A stretch of DNA of 64,000 bases, taken from positions 1-64,000 of the forward strand of contig QFQU01000006.1 in assembly GCA_003248965.1 (NCBI GenBank), read 5' to 3'. This document shows positions 47,445 to 55,591 of this stretch, in pieces. The notes beneath the pieces are model-generated. The model was not told the DNA's origin. It saw only the letters and a list, made by a program, of their open reading frames with translations, and made no database searches. Source of the stretch: Brevundimonas sp. (GTDB lineage: Bacteria > Pseudomonadota > Alphaproteobacteria > Caulobacterales > Caulobacteraceae). The translations under genes were made by a program, and so were the position numbers. How positions within the stretch are numbered: the stretch's first letter is position 1; each line of letters starts with the position of its first letter.

Positions 47445-47459
47445 TTAAGTCAGCCTTAA
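47445..47459. promoter_or_regulatory. TTAA-N7-TTAA, candidate CtrA box
   Basis: TTAAGTCAGCCTTAA is an exact match to the full CtrA consensus TTAA-N7-TTAA. It lies 91 bases upstream of the chosen porin start and overlaps the stop codon of the methyltransferase-like gene. It would place the porin-cbb3 operon under cell-cycle control by CtrA if the organism has that regulator. Confidence 0.55.
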
Positions 47460-47941
47460 GGTGACCGCGACGGCGTCCGGCGCCCAAACCAGCGGTGCAC
47501 GCGATCGGCGTAGGCCGACCAGGCTGACCCGAAGAGGAGCGCCAGGTGTCGTTCCTCGCGCCGGATGGCGAGACGGTCGGTGGCGAAGGCGGCGACGGGG
47601 GCGGCCACGAAGAACCAGGCGTTGTCGAACAGGCCCCCGAGGCCGAGCAGCAGCAGGCCGTTGGCGAGATAGATCGGGTTGCGGCTCCAGGCGAACGGAC
47701 CGGTCGTGACCAGGGCGGTCGCCGCCCGGTGCGGCAGGATGTTGGCGCGCCGCCGCCGCATCTCCAGCATGGCCCAGAGGTCCAGACCAAGGGCGAGCCC
47801 GACCAGAAGGCCGCCGGCGGCGAAGGCGCCGGGGAAGAGGGCGGGCGGAGTCCATAGACGCGCCGTGATGAGCGCGACAAGGACGGCGCCGCCCGTGATG
47901 AGCGGCGGCCAGGGCCAGCGGTTCGGCGCCTGCGGCCTCAC
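47456..47941 (-). CDS. Isoprenylcysteine methyltransferase-like membrane protein
   Basis: This 161-residue membrane protein has about four helices and the C-terminal pattern of the isoprenylcysteine carboxyl methyltransferase/PEMT family: TALVTTGPFAWSRNPIYLANGLLLLG, then RREERHLALLFGSAWSAYADRVHRWF. The GTG start overlaps the DUF2474 stop in a GTGA junction; the longer upstream frame is not coding. Bacterial relatives methylate unknown lipids or proteins. It is the last gene of the long sulfur-bd oxidase operon. Confidence 0.8.
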   Translation of the reverse strand: MRPQAPNRWPWPPLITGGAVLVALITARLWTPPALFPGAFAAGGLLVGLALGLDLWAMLEMRRRRANILPHRAATALVTTGPFAWSRNPIYLANGLLLLGLGGLFDNAWFFVAAPVAAFATDRLAIRREERHLALLFGSAWSAYADRVHRWFGRRTPSRSP

Positions 47942-48066
47942 CCGCCGGCCAGCTTGAGAACGCCGCGCAGCAGATAGGCGACGACGCCCAGGACGCCCAC
48001 GCCCAGCACCCAGAGGGCGACGAACCAAAGGCCCTGCCGAAGCCCGTTTGTGGAGCCGCGACGCAT
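47938..48066 (-). CDS. DUF2474 microprotein beside CydB
   Basis: This 42-residue protein has one membrane helix (LWFVALWVLGVGVLGVVAYLL) with basic ends, matching DUF2474 proteins found after cydAB of the cyanide-insensitive oxidase type. It probably serves as a small subunit like CydX. The ATG shares one base with the cydB stop (TGATG), and its stop overlaps the next start. Upstream in-frame codons lack family similarity. Confidence 0.82.
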   Translation of the reverse strand: MRRGSTNGLRQGLWFVALWVLGVGVLGVVAYLLRGVLKLAGG

Positions 48067-49067
48067 CAGTGGTAACCGTCGTCGCCGACCTTGCCGCGAA
48101 ACACCCAGTAGGCATAGGCGGTGTAGGCTAGGATGATCGGGATCAGGATCAGGGCGCCGACCAGCATGAACAGCTGGCTGGAGGCGGGGGCGGCGGCCTG
48201 CCACAGGGTGATCTCGTCGGGCACAGCGTAGGGGAAGACGCTGACGCCCAGCCCCGCGAAGGTGACGGCGAACAGGCCCAGAGACAGCAGGAAGGGCCAG
48301 ACCTCACGCTTCTGACGCATGGTCCAGAAGAAGGCGGCTGCGACGATCAGAACGAGCAACGGCACCTGGGCCGTCAGAAGCACGCCGGGCCAGTCGAACC
48401 ACCGGCGGGCGTATTCGCCGTCGAGGAACGGGGTGGCCAGGCTGACCGCGCCGATCATCAGCAAGGTCGCCGGCCCCAACTTCCAGGCCTGGGACCGGGC
48501 GTGGGTCTGGAGCGCGCCATCCGTCTTCATGTTCAGCCAGGTGGCCCCCAGAAGGGCGTAGCCGACGACGACGGCCACACCGGTCAGCAGGCTGAAGGGG
48601 CTGAGCCAGTCCCACCAGCCGCCGCCATAGGCGCGACCGGACACTTCGACCCCCTGCAGGATGGCCCCCAGGGTGACGCCCTGGGAGAAGGCGGCCAGGA
48701 GGGAGCCGCCGAAGAAGGCGACATCCCAAACGGGCTTGGCCCGTACCGTACGCCAGCGGTATTCAAAGGCGACGCCGCGGAAGACCAGGCCCAGCAGCAT
48801 GGCGATGATCGGCGTATAGACCGCCGGCATCAACACGGCGTAGGCGAGGGGAAAGGCCGCGAACAGGCCGCCGCCGCCCAGGATCAGCCAGGTCTCGTTG
48901 CCGTCCCACACCGGAGCGATCGAGTTCATCGCCTTGTCGCGCTGATCGCCGGCCTTCAGCGTCGGGAACAGGATGCCGACGCCCAGGTCGAACCCGTCCA
49001 TGACGATATAGGCGAAGACGGCGAAGGCCAGCAGGCCGGCCCAGACCAGGGTCAGATCAACGCTCAT
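48066..49067 (-). CDS. cydB: Cytochrome bd-type quinol oxidase subunit II
   Basis: CydB, 333 residues, eight to nine helices, forms the bd-type quinol oxidase with CydA. Hallmarks are VWAGLLAFAVFAYIVMDGFDLGVGILFP, WDGNETWLILGGGGLFAAFPLAYA and FRGVAFEYRWR. The ATG at 49067 lies inside the end of cydA (11-base overlap); the frame further upstream is not coding. With the short CydA and the DUF2474 gene this looks like the CIO branch. Confidence 0.95.
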   Translation of the reverse strand: MSVDLTLVWAGLLAFAVFAYIVMDGFDLGVGILFPTLKAGDQRDKAMNSIAPVWDGNETWLILGGGGLFAAFPLAYAVLMPAVYTPIIAMLLGLVFRGVAFEYRWRTVRAKPVWDVAFFGGSLLAAFSQGVTLGAILQGVEVSGRAYGGGWWDWLSPFSLLTGVAVVVGYALLGATWLNMKTDGALQTHARSQAWKLGPATLLMIGAVSLATPFLDGEYARRWFDWPGVLLTAQVPLLVLIVAAAFFWTMRQKREVWPFLLSLGLFAVTFAGLGVSVFPYAVPDEITLWQAAAPASSQLFMLVGALILIPIILAYTAYAYWVFRGKVGDDGYH

Positions 49068-50484
49068 GATCGGTCTCCTCGCCGGTCGGGATGGGGCGGT
49101 CCGGGTCGATGGCGGGGGCGGGGGTGATGCCCGCCGTGCGGATCGGGGTTTCCGCCACGCCCGGCTCGTCCCGGTGCGGCGCATGGCTCATCAGACGCAG
49201 GATGTAGAAGACCCCGGCGCCGAAGACGGTGAAATAGACCACAGCGAAGGCGGCCAGGGAGGTTGCGACGGCGGGCGCCGCCAGGGGCGCAGCGCTGTCG
49301 GCGGTGCGCAACAGGCCGTAGACGGTCCAGGGCTGACGGCCGACCTCGGTGGTGATCCAGCCGGCCAGCACGGCGACGAAGCCCATCGGCCCCATGACCA
49401 GGGCGAAGCGGTGCAGCCAGGGCGCATCGTAGAGGCGTTTGCGCAGGCGAGCATATAGCCCCCAGAGCCCCAGCAGCAGCATGGCCATGCCCAGACCGAC
49501 CATGACGCGGAAGGACCAGAAGACGATCTCCACCGGCGGCCAGTCGGCGCGGGCGACGGTGTCGAGACCGGCCAGAGGCGCGTTTGGATCATGCTTCAGG
49601 ATCAGGGACGACAGCTTCGGAACCTCGACCGCGCCATGGACGGTGGCGGCCTCGCGATCGGGCAGGCCGAACAGGATCAGCGGCGCCCCGTCCGGGTGGC
49701 TTTCGAAGTGGCCTTCCATCGCCATGACCTTGGCGGGCTGGTGCTCCAGGGTGTTCAACCCGTGCATGTCGCCGATGAAGATCTGCACCGGAGCGGCGAC
49801 CAGGATCATGCCCATGGCCATGGCGAACATCTTGCGCGCGCCCTTGTTGGTCCGCTCCTTCATGAGGTGCCAGGCGCCGACCGCGCCGACCACCAGACCG
49901 GTCGTCAGGTAGGCCGCCAGCAGCATGTGGGCGAGGCGATAGGGGAAGGACGGGTTGAAGACGATCTTGAACCAGTCGGCCGGGATGAACTGGCCGACCT
50001 CGTTGATGGCGTAGCCTTGCGGCGTCTGCATCCAGCTGTTGACGGACAGGATCCAGAAGGCCGAGGCGAAGGTGCCGATGGCGACCATCAGGGTGGCCAG
50101 GAAGTGCAGCTTCTTGCCGACCCGGTTCAGGCCGAACAGCATCACGCCCAGGAAGCCCGCCTCGAGGAAGAAGGCGCTGAGCACCTCATAGGCCATCAGG
50201 GGGCCGATGACGGGTCCGGCCTTGTCGGAGAAGACCGACCAGTTGGTGCCGAACTGATAGGACATCACCAGACCCGAGACGACGCCCATGCCGAAGGCGA
50301 CGGCGAAGATCTTCAGCCAGTATTTGAAAAGGTTCAGATAGAGCTCGCGCCCTGTCTTCAGCCACAGGGCCTCCAGCACGGCCAGATAGCTGGCCAGGCC
50401 GATAGAGAAGGCCGGGAAGACGATGTGGAAGGCGACGGTGAAGGCGAACTGCATCCGAGCCAGGATCAGGGCGTCAAGTTCCAT
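49057..50484 (-). CDS. cydA: Cytochrome bd-type quinol oxidase subunit I
   Basis: CydA (475 residues) carries the hemes and oxidises quinol, reducing oxygen without proton pumping. His20 in FAFTVAFHIVFPAFSIG, a second His in YRLAHMLLAAYL and Met in FWSFRVMVGLGM are the expected heme ligands. The Q-loop region is short and the GWITTEVGRQPWTVYGLLRTADS motif is present, as in CIO-type enzymes. bd oxidases resist sulfide and cyanide, which suits its place nine bases after the TauE gene in an operon with SQR. Confidence 0.95.
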   Translation of the reverse strand: MELDALILARMQFAFTVAFHIVFPAFSIGLASYLAVLEALWLKTGRELYLNLFKYWLKIFAVAFGMGVVSGLVMSYQFGTNWSVFSDKAGPVIGPLMAYEVLSAFFLEAGFLGVMLFGLNRVGKKLHFLATLMVAIGTFASAFWILSVNSWMQTPQGYAINEVGQFIPADWFKIVFNPSFPYRLAHMLLAAYLTTGLVVGAVGAWHLMKERTNKGARKMFAMAMGMILVAAPVQIFIGDMHGLNTLEHQPAKVMAMEGHFESHPDGAPLILFGLPDREAATVHGAVEVPKLSSLILKHDPNAPLAGLDTVARADWPPVEIVFWSFRVMVGLGMAMLLLGLWGLYARLRKRLYDAPWLHRFALVMGPMGFVAVLAGWITTEVGRQPWTVYGLLRTADSAAPLAAPAVATSLAAFAVVYFTVFGAGVFYILRLMSHAPHRDEPGVAETPIRTAGITPAPAIDPDRPIPTGEETDHER

Positions 50485-50493
50485 GGAAGCGTT

Positions 50494-51288
50494 TCAACCG
50501 ATCAAGCCGAGCGCGCCGGCGCTGCGGTAAAGCATATATAAGGCGACGACGAAGATCAGCCCCGCGAAGACGGTATTCAAGACGCCTTTCTGTCCCGACA
50601 GGGCCTTGGCGAGCCGTGCGCCGACCAGACCGCCCAGCACGCCGCCGCCGATGAAGACGGCCGCCAGGGGCCAGTCGACCCAGCCATCAAGGGCGTAGTT
50701 GAAGGCCGTGGTCAGGCCGAAGGCGGTGACGCCGACCAAGGAAGAGCCGACGGCATAGTAGATCGGCATGCGGGTCGAGAACATCAGGCTGGGCACGATA
50801 AGGAAGCCGCCGCCGATGCCGAAGAAGCCCGACATCACGCCCGTGGCCAGGCCCGTGCCGACGAGCTTGGGTGCATTGCGCCGATCAAGCTGGACGTTCG
50901 GGTCTCCGCCGGCGGAGCGGCCCCGCAACATCAGTACGCCGACGACCAGCATCAGGACGGCGAAAAGGGCCAGCAGCTTCTGACCATCCACGGCCTTGCC
51001 CAGGCTCGAACCCAGAAAGGCTCCGAGCACCCCGGCGACCGCGAACAGACTGGCAATTTTCCATTTCACCGTGCCGTGGCGGGCATGATTGATCACATTG
51101 GCGAAGGCGTTGGCGGCCACGGCGAAGGCGCTGGTGCCGATCGCCAGGTGCGGCTCCTTGACCCCGACCAGATAGACGATCAGCGGCACGGCCAGGATGG
51201 ACCCGCCGCCGCCGACCAGGCCCAGGGTGAAGCCGACGAGCGAGCCGGCGCCGGCGCCGAGGCCGTACTGCAGCGGAGACAGGTCCAT
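50494..51288 (-). CDS. TauE/SafE sulfite exporter family protein
   Basis: This is a 264-residue membrane protein with about eight helices and the repeated TauE/SafE motif: GFTLGLVGGGGSILAVPLIVYLVGV near the start and SGFFGIGGGFLIVPSLM in the middle. Family members export sulfite or other organosulfur anions. It lies eight bases after the SQR gene. In BigR operons such a transporter removes sulfite made by persulfide oxidation, and that is the likely role here. The upstream extension of the frame is in another gene and was dropped. Confidence 0.9.
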   Translation of the reverse strand: MDLSPLQYGLGAGAGSLVGFTLGLVGGGGSILAVPLIVYLVGVKEPHLAIGTSAFAVAANAFANVINHARHGTVKWKIASLFAVAGVLGAFLGSSLGKAVDGQKLLALFAVLMLVVGVLMLRGRSAGGDPNVQLDRRNAPKLVGTGLATGVMSGFFGIGGGFLIVPSLMFSTRMPIYYAVGSSLVGVTAFGLTTAFNYALDGWVDWPLAAVFIGGGVLGGLVGARLAKALSGQKGVLNTVFAGLIFVVALYMLYRSAGALGLIG

Positions 51289-51296
51289 GATCAGGC

Positions 51297-52574
51297 TCAG
51301 GCGACAGCAGGGCGAAGCTGGGGGGCGGGTTCGATGTGGTGGGGGCCGGCCAGCCATTCGCGACCGCGCAACATCCCAAGCCAGTAGATTTCGGGCAGGG
51401 CCTGGGCCTTCAGATGCCAGGCCAGACGGGTCGGCTTGGTCCCGTCGAGCATCCATTTCGGGAAGCTGGGCAGGAGCTTGCCGCCATAGCCGAACTCGGC
51501 CAGCACGATCTTGCCGCGCTCGACCGTGAGCGGACATGAGCCATAGCCGTCATAGACCGCCCGCATCGGCTGGCCGTCCAGCAGCGACAGGATGTTCTCG
51601 GCCACCACGGGCGCCTGTTTGCGGGCGGCCGCAGCAGTCTTGGCGTTGGGTGCCGAACAGGCGTCGCCCAGACCGAAGACGTTTTCGAACCGCTTGTGGC
51701 GCAAGGTGGCGTCATCCACCTCGATCCAGCCGCTTTCGGCGGCCAGCGGACTTTCGCGAATGAAGTCCGGCGCCGTCTGCGGCGGGCAGACGTGCAGGAA
51801 GTCGAACTCGCGCCGAACCTGGCGAACTTCACCGTCCGCACCGGTCACGGCGAAGGTCGCGATCCGCGCCGGGCCGTCCACCGCCACCAGTTTCGATCCG
51901 AAGTTCAGGTCGATGCGGTATTTGCTGACATATTCCATCAGGGCCGGAACGTAGTCCTTGACCCCGAACAGCACCGGGCCGGCGTTGTGGAATTCGATCT
52001 CGATGTCGTTTCGACCGTGGTCGCGCCAGTGATCGGCCGACAGATACATGGCCTTCTGCGGGGCGCCGGCGCATTTGATCGGCATGGGCGGCTGGGTGAA
52101 GATCGCCCGACCGCTCTGCATCGCCTGGACCAGCTTCCAGGTGTAGGGCGCGGTCTCATAGCCGTAGTTGGAGGTGACGTTGTTGCGCCCGAGCGTTTCC
52201 GCCAGGCCCGGAATGGCGCCCCAGTCCAGCTTCAGTCCCGGCGCCGCGACCAGCATGCGATAGCCGATCCAGCGGCCGTCGGTCAGTTCGACGCGATCGT
52301 GGATGGGGTCGAAAGCCGCGACCGAGCCGCGCACCCACTGGGCGCCTTGGGGGATCAGGTCCTCGGTGCGGCGCCGGGTCCGCTCGGGCGTGAAGACGCC
52401 GGCGCCGACCATGGTCCAGCCGGGCTGATAGTAGTGATGTTCGGATGGCTCGACGATGCGGACATCAAGGTCGGGGCGACGACGCAGGAGGCTGGCGGCT
52501 GTGGCGATGCCGGCGGATCCGCCGCCGACGATCAGGACATCGCAGGACTCCAGGGGGGCGTACTGGGCGCTCAT
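51297..52574 (-). CDS. sqr: Sulfide:quinone oxidoreductase
   Basis: This 425-residue FAD enzyme oxidises sulfide and passes electrons to quinone. The FAD-binding CDVLIVGGGSAGIATAASL starts the protein. The active cysteines sit in MPIKCAGAPQKAMYLS (Cys168) and DGYGSCPLTVERGKIVLAEF (Cys347), close to the mitochondrial SQOR pattern, so it is probably a type II SQR that produces persulfides. FAD-binding GLGDACSAPNAKTAAAARKQAPVV follows the usual spacing. The gene overlaps the DUF442 gene by four bases. Its quinol product could be used by the downstream bd oxidase. Confidence 0.92.
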   Translation of the reverse strand: MSAQYAPLESCDVLIVGGGSAGIATAASLLRRRPDLDVRIVEPSEHHYYQPGWTMVGAGVFTPERTRRRTEDLIPQGAQWVRGSVAAFDPIHDRVELTDGRWIGYRMLVAAPGLKLDWGAIPGLAETLGRNNVTSNYGYETAPYTWKLVQAMQSGRAIFTQPPMPIKCAGAPQKAMYLSADHWRDHGRNDIEIEFHNAGPVLFGVKDYVPALMEYVSKYRIDLNFGSKLVAVDGPARIATFAVTGADGEVRQVRREFDFLHVCPPQTAPDFIRESPLAAESGWIEVDDATLRHKRFENVFGLGDACSAPNAKTAAAARKQAPVVAENILSLLDGQPMRAVYDGYGSCPLTVERGKIVLAEFGYGGKLLPSFPKWMLDGTKPTRLAWHLKAQALPEIYWLGMLRGREWLAGPHHIEPAPQLRPAVA

Positions 52575-52993
52575 GACGCGGCTCCTTCGAGACGGGGACG
52601 CAGGGCGCCGAGGTCGTAGCCGGCGCTCTTGGCGCGTGCGATCAGATCGTCAGCGCTTATCGAGGCGACGTTCGCCAGCGCCCACAGGGTGGTCGTGCGC
52701 GTGCCGGTGCGGCAGAAGCCGAACACAGGCTGGGGCAGGTTGGCCAGAGCCTCGCGGAAGTCCGCCACGTCCTGGTCGGAGATTGCGCCGCCGACCACGG
52801 GAACATGGGCGAAAGCCAGTCCCGCAGCCTCGGCGGCCTGGCGCAGATCTTCGGAGCTGGGCTGGCCGGGCTCTTCGCCGTCGGGTCGGTTGGAGATCAC
52901 CGACCGGAACCCTTGGGCCGCGATGTCGGGCAGGTCTTCCGGGGCGATCTGGGGCGAGGCGGACAGGGCCTCGTCCAAAGGGCGAATATGCAT
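52571..52993 (-). CDS. DUF442/TIGR01244 phosphatase-like sulfur protein
   Basis: This 140-residue protein has the protein-tyrosine-phosphatase-like fold of TIGR01244/DUF442, with loop PVFGFCRTGTRTT and catalytic Cys94. In Blh proteins of BigR operons this domain is fused to the MBL persulfide dioxygenase and handles persulfide or thiosulfate sulfur. Here it is separate, although the MBL gene is in the same operon. It overlaps the SQR gene by four bases. Confidence 0.88.
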   Translation of the reverse strand: MHIRPLDEALSASPQIAPEDLPDIAAQGFRSVISNRPDGEEPGQPSSEDLRQAAEAAGLAFAHVPVVGGAISDQDVADFREALANLPQPVFGFCRTGTRTTTLWALANVASISADDLIARAKSAGYDLGALRPRLEGAAS

Positions 52994-53022
52994 GGCTTTG
53001 TCTCCCTAGGGTCTTTTCTGGT

Positions 53023-53442
53023 TCAGGCGTTTCGGTCGAGGGTCAGGCGGAACAGCGCCATGCCGGCCGCGAGGGCGCCGACGAAGACGAAGGCCTGCCA
53101 GGCGCCGGTCGTCAGCGCCGCAAGCGCCGGGCCGGGGCACAGGCCGACCAAGCCCCAGCCAAGGCCGAACAGGGCGGCCCCGCCGACCAGAGGGGTGTCG
53201 ATGGTCCGGCCCTCGGGCACATGGAAGGTGTCGGCCGCGACCGGAGCCTCCATGCGCCGGCGGATCAGCCAGGCTATGGCGGAGGGGATCAGCGCCCCGC
53301 CCATGACGAAGGCCAGAGAGGGGTCCCAGGCGCCCGTCACATCCAGGAAGGCCAGGACGCGGGCCGGGTTGATCATGTCGGACACCACCATGCCGGCGCC
53401 GAACAACAAGCCGCACAGGACGGCGACGATCAGCCGGCTCAC
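53023..53442 (-). CDS. YeeE/YedE-family transporter half, DUF6691 type
   Basis: This is a 139-residue membrane protein with four helices, the conserved GAGMVVSDMINPARVLAFLDVTG motif and GWGLVGLCPGPALAAL with a functional-looking cysteine. YeeE proteins move thiosulfate or related sulfur anions by way of cysteines lining the path. It overlaps the other half-size YeeE gene by four bases, so the two probably form one transporter. Confidence 0.88.
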   Translation of the reverse strand: MSRLIVAVLCGLLFGAGMVVSDMINPARVLAFLDVTGAWDPSLAFVMGGALIPSAIAWLIRRRMEAPVAADTFHVPEGRTIDTPLVGGAALFGLGWGLVGLCPGPALAALTTGAWQAFVFVGALAAGMALFRLTLDRNA

Positions 53443-53873
53443 GCCAGGCCTCCCAACAGGTGGCGGGTGACGAAGACGGTCAGGGCCGCGACGGCCATGA
53501 AGACGCCGGTGGCGACGATGGAGCGGGGCGACAGGCGGGCCAGGCCGCAGACGCCGTGGCCGCTGGTGCAGCCCGAGCCCCAGCGGGTGCCGAAGCCGAC
53601 GATCAGGCCGCCGAGCACCAGCAGCCAGACCTCCGAAGTGATCTGCACCTCGGGCCTGCGGATCAGCGCCGAGGCCAGGGCCGCGCCGCCCAGCAGGCCG
53701 GCGATGAAAAGCAGGCCCAGAATGCGCGGCGCGCCTTTCGACAGGCCGGTCGCTGCGGCGGTCAGGCCGGAAATCCCGGCCACGCGCCCGTTGAGCAGCA
53801 GATAGAGGCCAGCCGACAGGCCGACCAGCAGACCGCCGGCCAGCGGCCAGATGAAGGGGAGAGGCTCAAGCAT
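53439..53873 (-). CDS. YeeE/YedE-family transporter half
   Basis: This 144-residue membrane protein has the YeeE hallmark GTRWGSGCTSGHGVCGLARLSPRSIVAT with two cysteines. It starts with GGLLVGLSAGLYLLLNGRVAGISG. It comes 12 bases after the MBL gene and overlaps the other transporter half. In Agrobacterium and Xylella BigR operons paired YeeE-like proteins occupy the same place. Confidence 0.88.
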   Translation of the reverse strand: MLEPLPFIWPLAGGLLVGLSAGLYLLLNGRVAGISGLTAAATGLSKGAPRILGLLFIAGLLGGAALASALIRRPEVQITSEVWLLVLGGLIVGFGTRWGSGCTSGHGVCGLARLSPRSIVATGVFMAVAALTVFVTRHLLGGLA

Positions 53874-53885
53874 CGGGGGCTCATC

Positions 53886-54827
53886 TCACAGCGCGTTGAG
53901 CGGGACTTTGAGGTAGCGCACCCCATTGTCCTCGGGCTCGGGCGGGCGGCCGCCGTTCATGTTCACCTGAACCGACGGCAGGATCAGCCTGGGCATCGGC
54001 AGGGTGGCGTCGCGCTGGGTGCGCATGGCCACGAACTCGTCCTCGCTGACGTCGTCGCGGATATGAATATTGCCGGTGCGTTGGGCGCCGATGGTGGTCT
54101 CCCAGGCGAACTCGGTCCGGCCCGGGGGCGCCTTGTAATCGTGACACAGGAAGACCCGCGCCTCGTCCGGCAGGGAGGTCAGGCGATGGATCGAGCGGTA
54201 CAGCGTCCGCGCGTCGCCGCCGGGGAAGTCGCAGCGCGCCGTACCGTAGTCGGGCATGAACATGGTGTCGCCGGGGAAGACGGCGTCGCCGATGACATAG
54301 GCCAGACAGGCCGGGGTGTGGCCGGGCACATGCAGGACCGTGGCCTTCAACCCGCCGATCTCGAACCGGTCGCCGTCGTTGAACAGATGGTCGAACTGGC
54401 TGCCGTCGCGGCGGAAGTCGGTTCCTTCGTTGAAGATCTTGCCGAAGACCGCCTGGACGGTGAGGATCTCATGGCCGATGGCCAGCTGACCGCCGAGCTT
54501 TTCCTGGAGATAGGGCGCCGCCGACAGGTGATCGGCATGGGCGTGCGTCTCGAGCAGCCACTGAACCCTGAGACCTTCGGATTTTACGTAATCAATGAGG
54601 GCGTCGGCCGAGGCGTGGGCGGTGCGGCCCGACGCCGGATCGTAGTCCAGAACGCTGTCGATGATGGCGCAGGCGTCTGAGCCGCGATCGCGCACGACAT
54701 GGCTGACGGTGAAGGTGGCCTCGTCAAAGAATGATTTGACCAGGGGACGTTGAGCGGGATCGGCGAGCGCGGCGCGCACGATGTCGGCGGCGTGGTCGCG
54801 GGCGGGATCGGGGATGGGCGAGGACAT
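53886..54827 (-). CDS. MBL-fold persulfide dioxygenase-like hydrolase
   Basis: This 313-residue metallo-beta-lactamase-fold protein is of the ETHE1/Blh branch. Iron-binding motif THAHADH is at residues 94-100, with further ligands in VPGHTPACLAYV, PDYGTARCDFPGG and LCHDY. Such enzymes oxidise glutathione persulfide to sulfite. The ATG at 54827 follows GGAGA; a start 13 codons upstream is less likely. It is the first gene of the ten-gene operon and lies 42 bases from the candidate operator. Confidence 0.9.
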   Translation of the reverse strand: MSSPIPDPARDHAADIVRAALADPAQRPLVKSFFDEATFTVSHVVRDRGSDACAIIDSVLDYDPASGRTAHASADALIDYVKSEGLRVQWLLETHAHADHLSAAPYLQEKLGGQLAIGHEILTVQAVFGKIFNEGTDFRRDGSQFDHLFNDGDRFEIGGLKATVLHVPGHTPACLAYVIGDAVFPGDTMFMPDYGTARCDFPGGDARTLYRSIHRLTSLPDEARVFLCHDYKAPPGRTEFAWETTIGAQRTGNIHIRDDVSEDEFVAMRTQRDATLPMPRLILPSVQVNMNGGRPPEPEDNGVRYLKVPLNAL

Positions 54828-54868
54828 GGCGTGTCTCCGTTTCGGTGACTCAACACATATACCCATTC

Positions 54869-54885
54869 ATAGTTCGTGCAAGTAT
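54869..54885. promoter_or_regulatory. Candidate BigR/SqrR operator, divergent promoter
   Basis: ATAGTTCGTGCAAGTAT is an imperfect palindrome, six-base arms around five bases. A closely similar 17-mer lies at 60390-60406 before the second peroxiredoxin gene, and in both cases 41 bases separate it from the start codon. It sits between the MBL operon and the peroxiredoxin-sensor operon, so a single repressor dimer could control both. Confidence 0.6.
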
Positions 54886-54931
54886 GTAGTTTAATGTAGC
54901 GGAAACGGTGGGAAGCGCTTAGCTTGCGGCC

Positions 54932-55591
54932 ATGGAAACGATCGACACCGGACCAGCCATCTCTCCCACCGCGATGCGCGCCCTCCGCATCAACGACACG
55001 GCGCCGGATTTCACCGCGCGCACGACCCAGGGCGAAAAGCGCCTCAGCGACTACCGTGGACGCTGGCTGGTGCTGTTCTCGCATCCGGCGGACTTCACCC
55101 CAGTCTGCACCAGCGAGTTCGTGGCCCTGGCCCGGCAGGCCGACGCCTTCGCGGCGATCGACTGCGATCTGATGGCCCTGTCAGTCGACAGTCTGTATTC
55201 GCACCTGGCCTGGCTGAAGGACATCTACCGCCGCTTCGGCGTGAAGGTGCCCTTCCCGATCATCGAAGATCCCTCCATGGCCATCGGCCACGCCTTCGGC
55301 ATGGTGGACGCCGGCTCAAGCGACAGCGCGACGGTGCGCGCCACTTTCGTGATCGATCCCGAAGGCGTGGTGCGCGCCATCAGCTGGTATCCGATGAACA
55401 TCGGCCGCTCGGTTGATGAGCTGCTGCGTCTCGTCACCGCCTTGCAGACCTCGGACCGTGAGGCGGCCTCCACGCCGGCGGGCTGGACGCCCGGCGACGC
55501 CCTGCTGGAGCCGGCCGCCACCACCCTGGATGCGGCCATCGCCGACGGTGACGGCGATGCGCCCTGGTACTATCGCGAGCGCCGCGCATGA
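54932..55591 (+). CDS. Peroxiredoxin, Prx6-like
   Basis: This 219-residue 1-Cys-type peroxiredoxin has the peroxidatic Cys59 in HPADFTPVCTSEF, an arginine in SATVRATFVIDPEG and the long C-terminal Prx6-type domain. It reduces peroxides and possibly persulfides. It is the first gene of the plus-strand operon and overlaps the ArsR-type regulator by four bases. A second homologue is encoded at 59698-60348. Confidence 0.92.
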   Translation: METIDTGPAISPTAMRALRINDTAPDFTARTTQGEKRLSDYRGRWLVLFSHPADFTPVCTSEFVALARQADAFAAIDCDLMALSVDSLYSHLAWLKDIYRRFGVKVPFPIIEDPSMAIGHAFGMVDAGSSDSATVRATFVIDPEGVVRAISWYPMNIGRSVDELLRLVTALQTSDREAASTPAGWTPGDALLEPAATTLDAAIADGDGDAPWYYRERRA

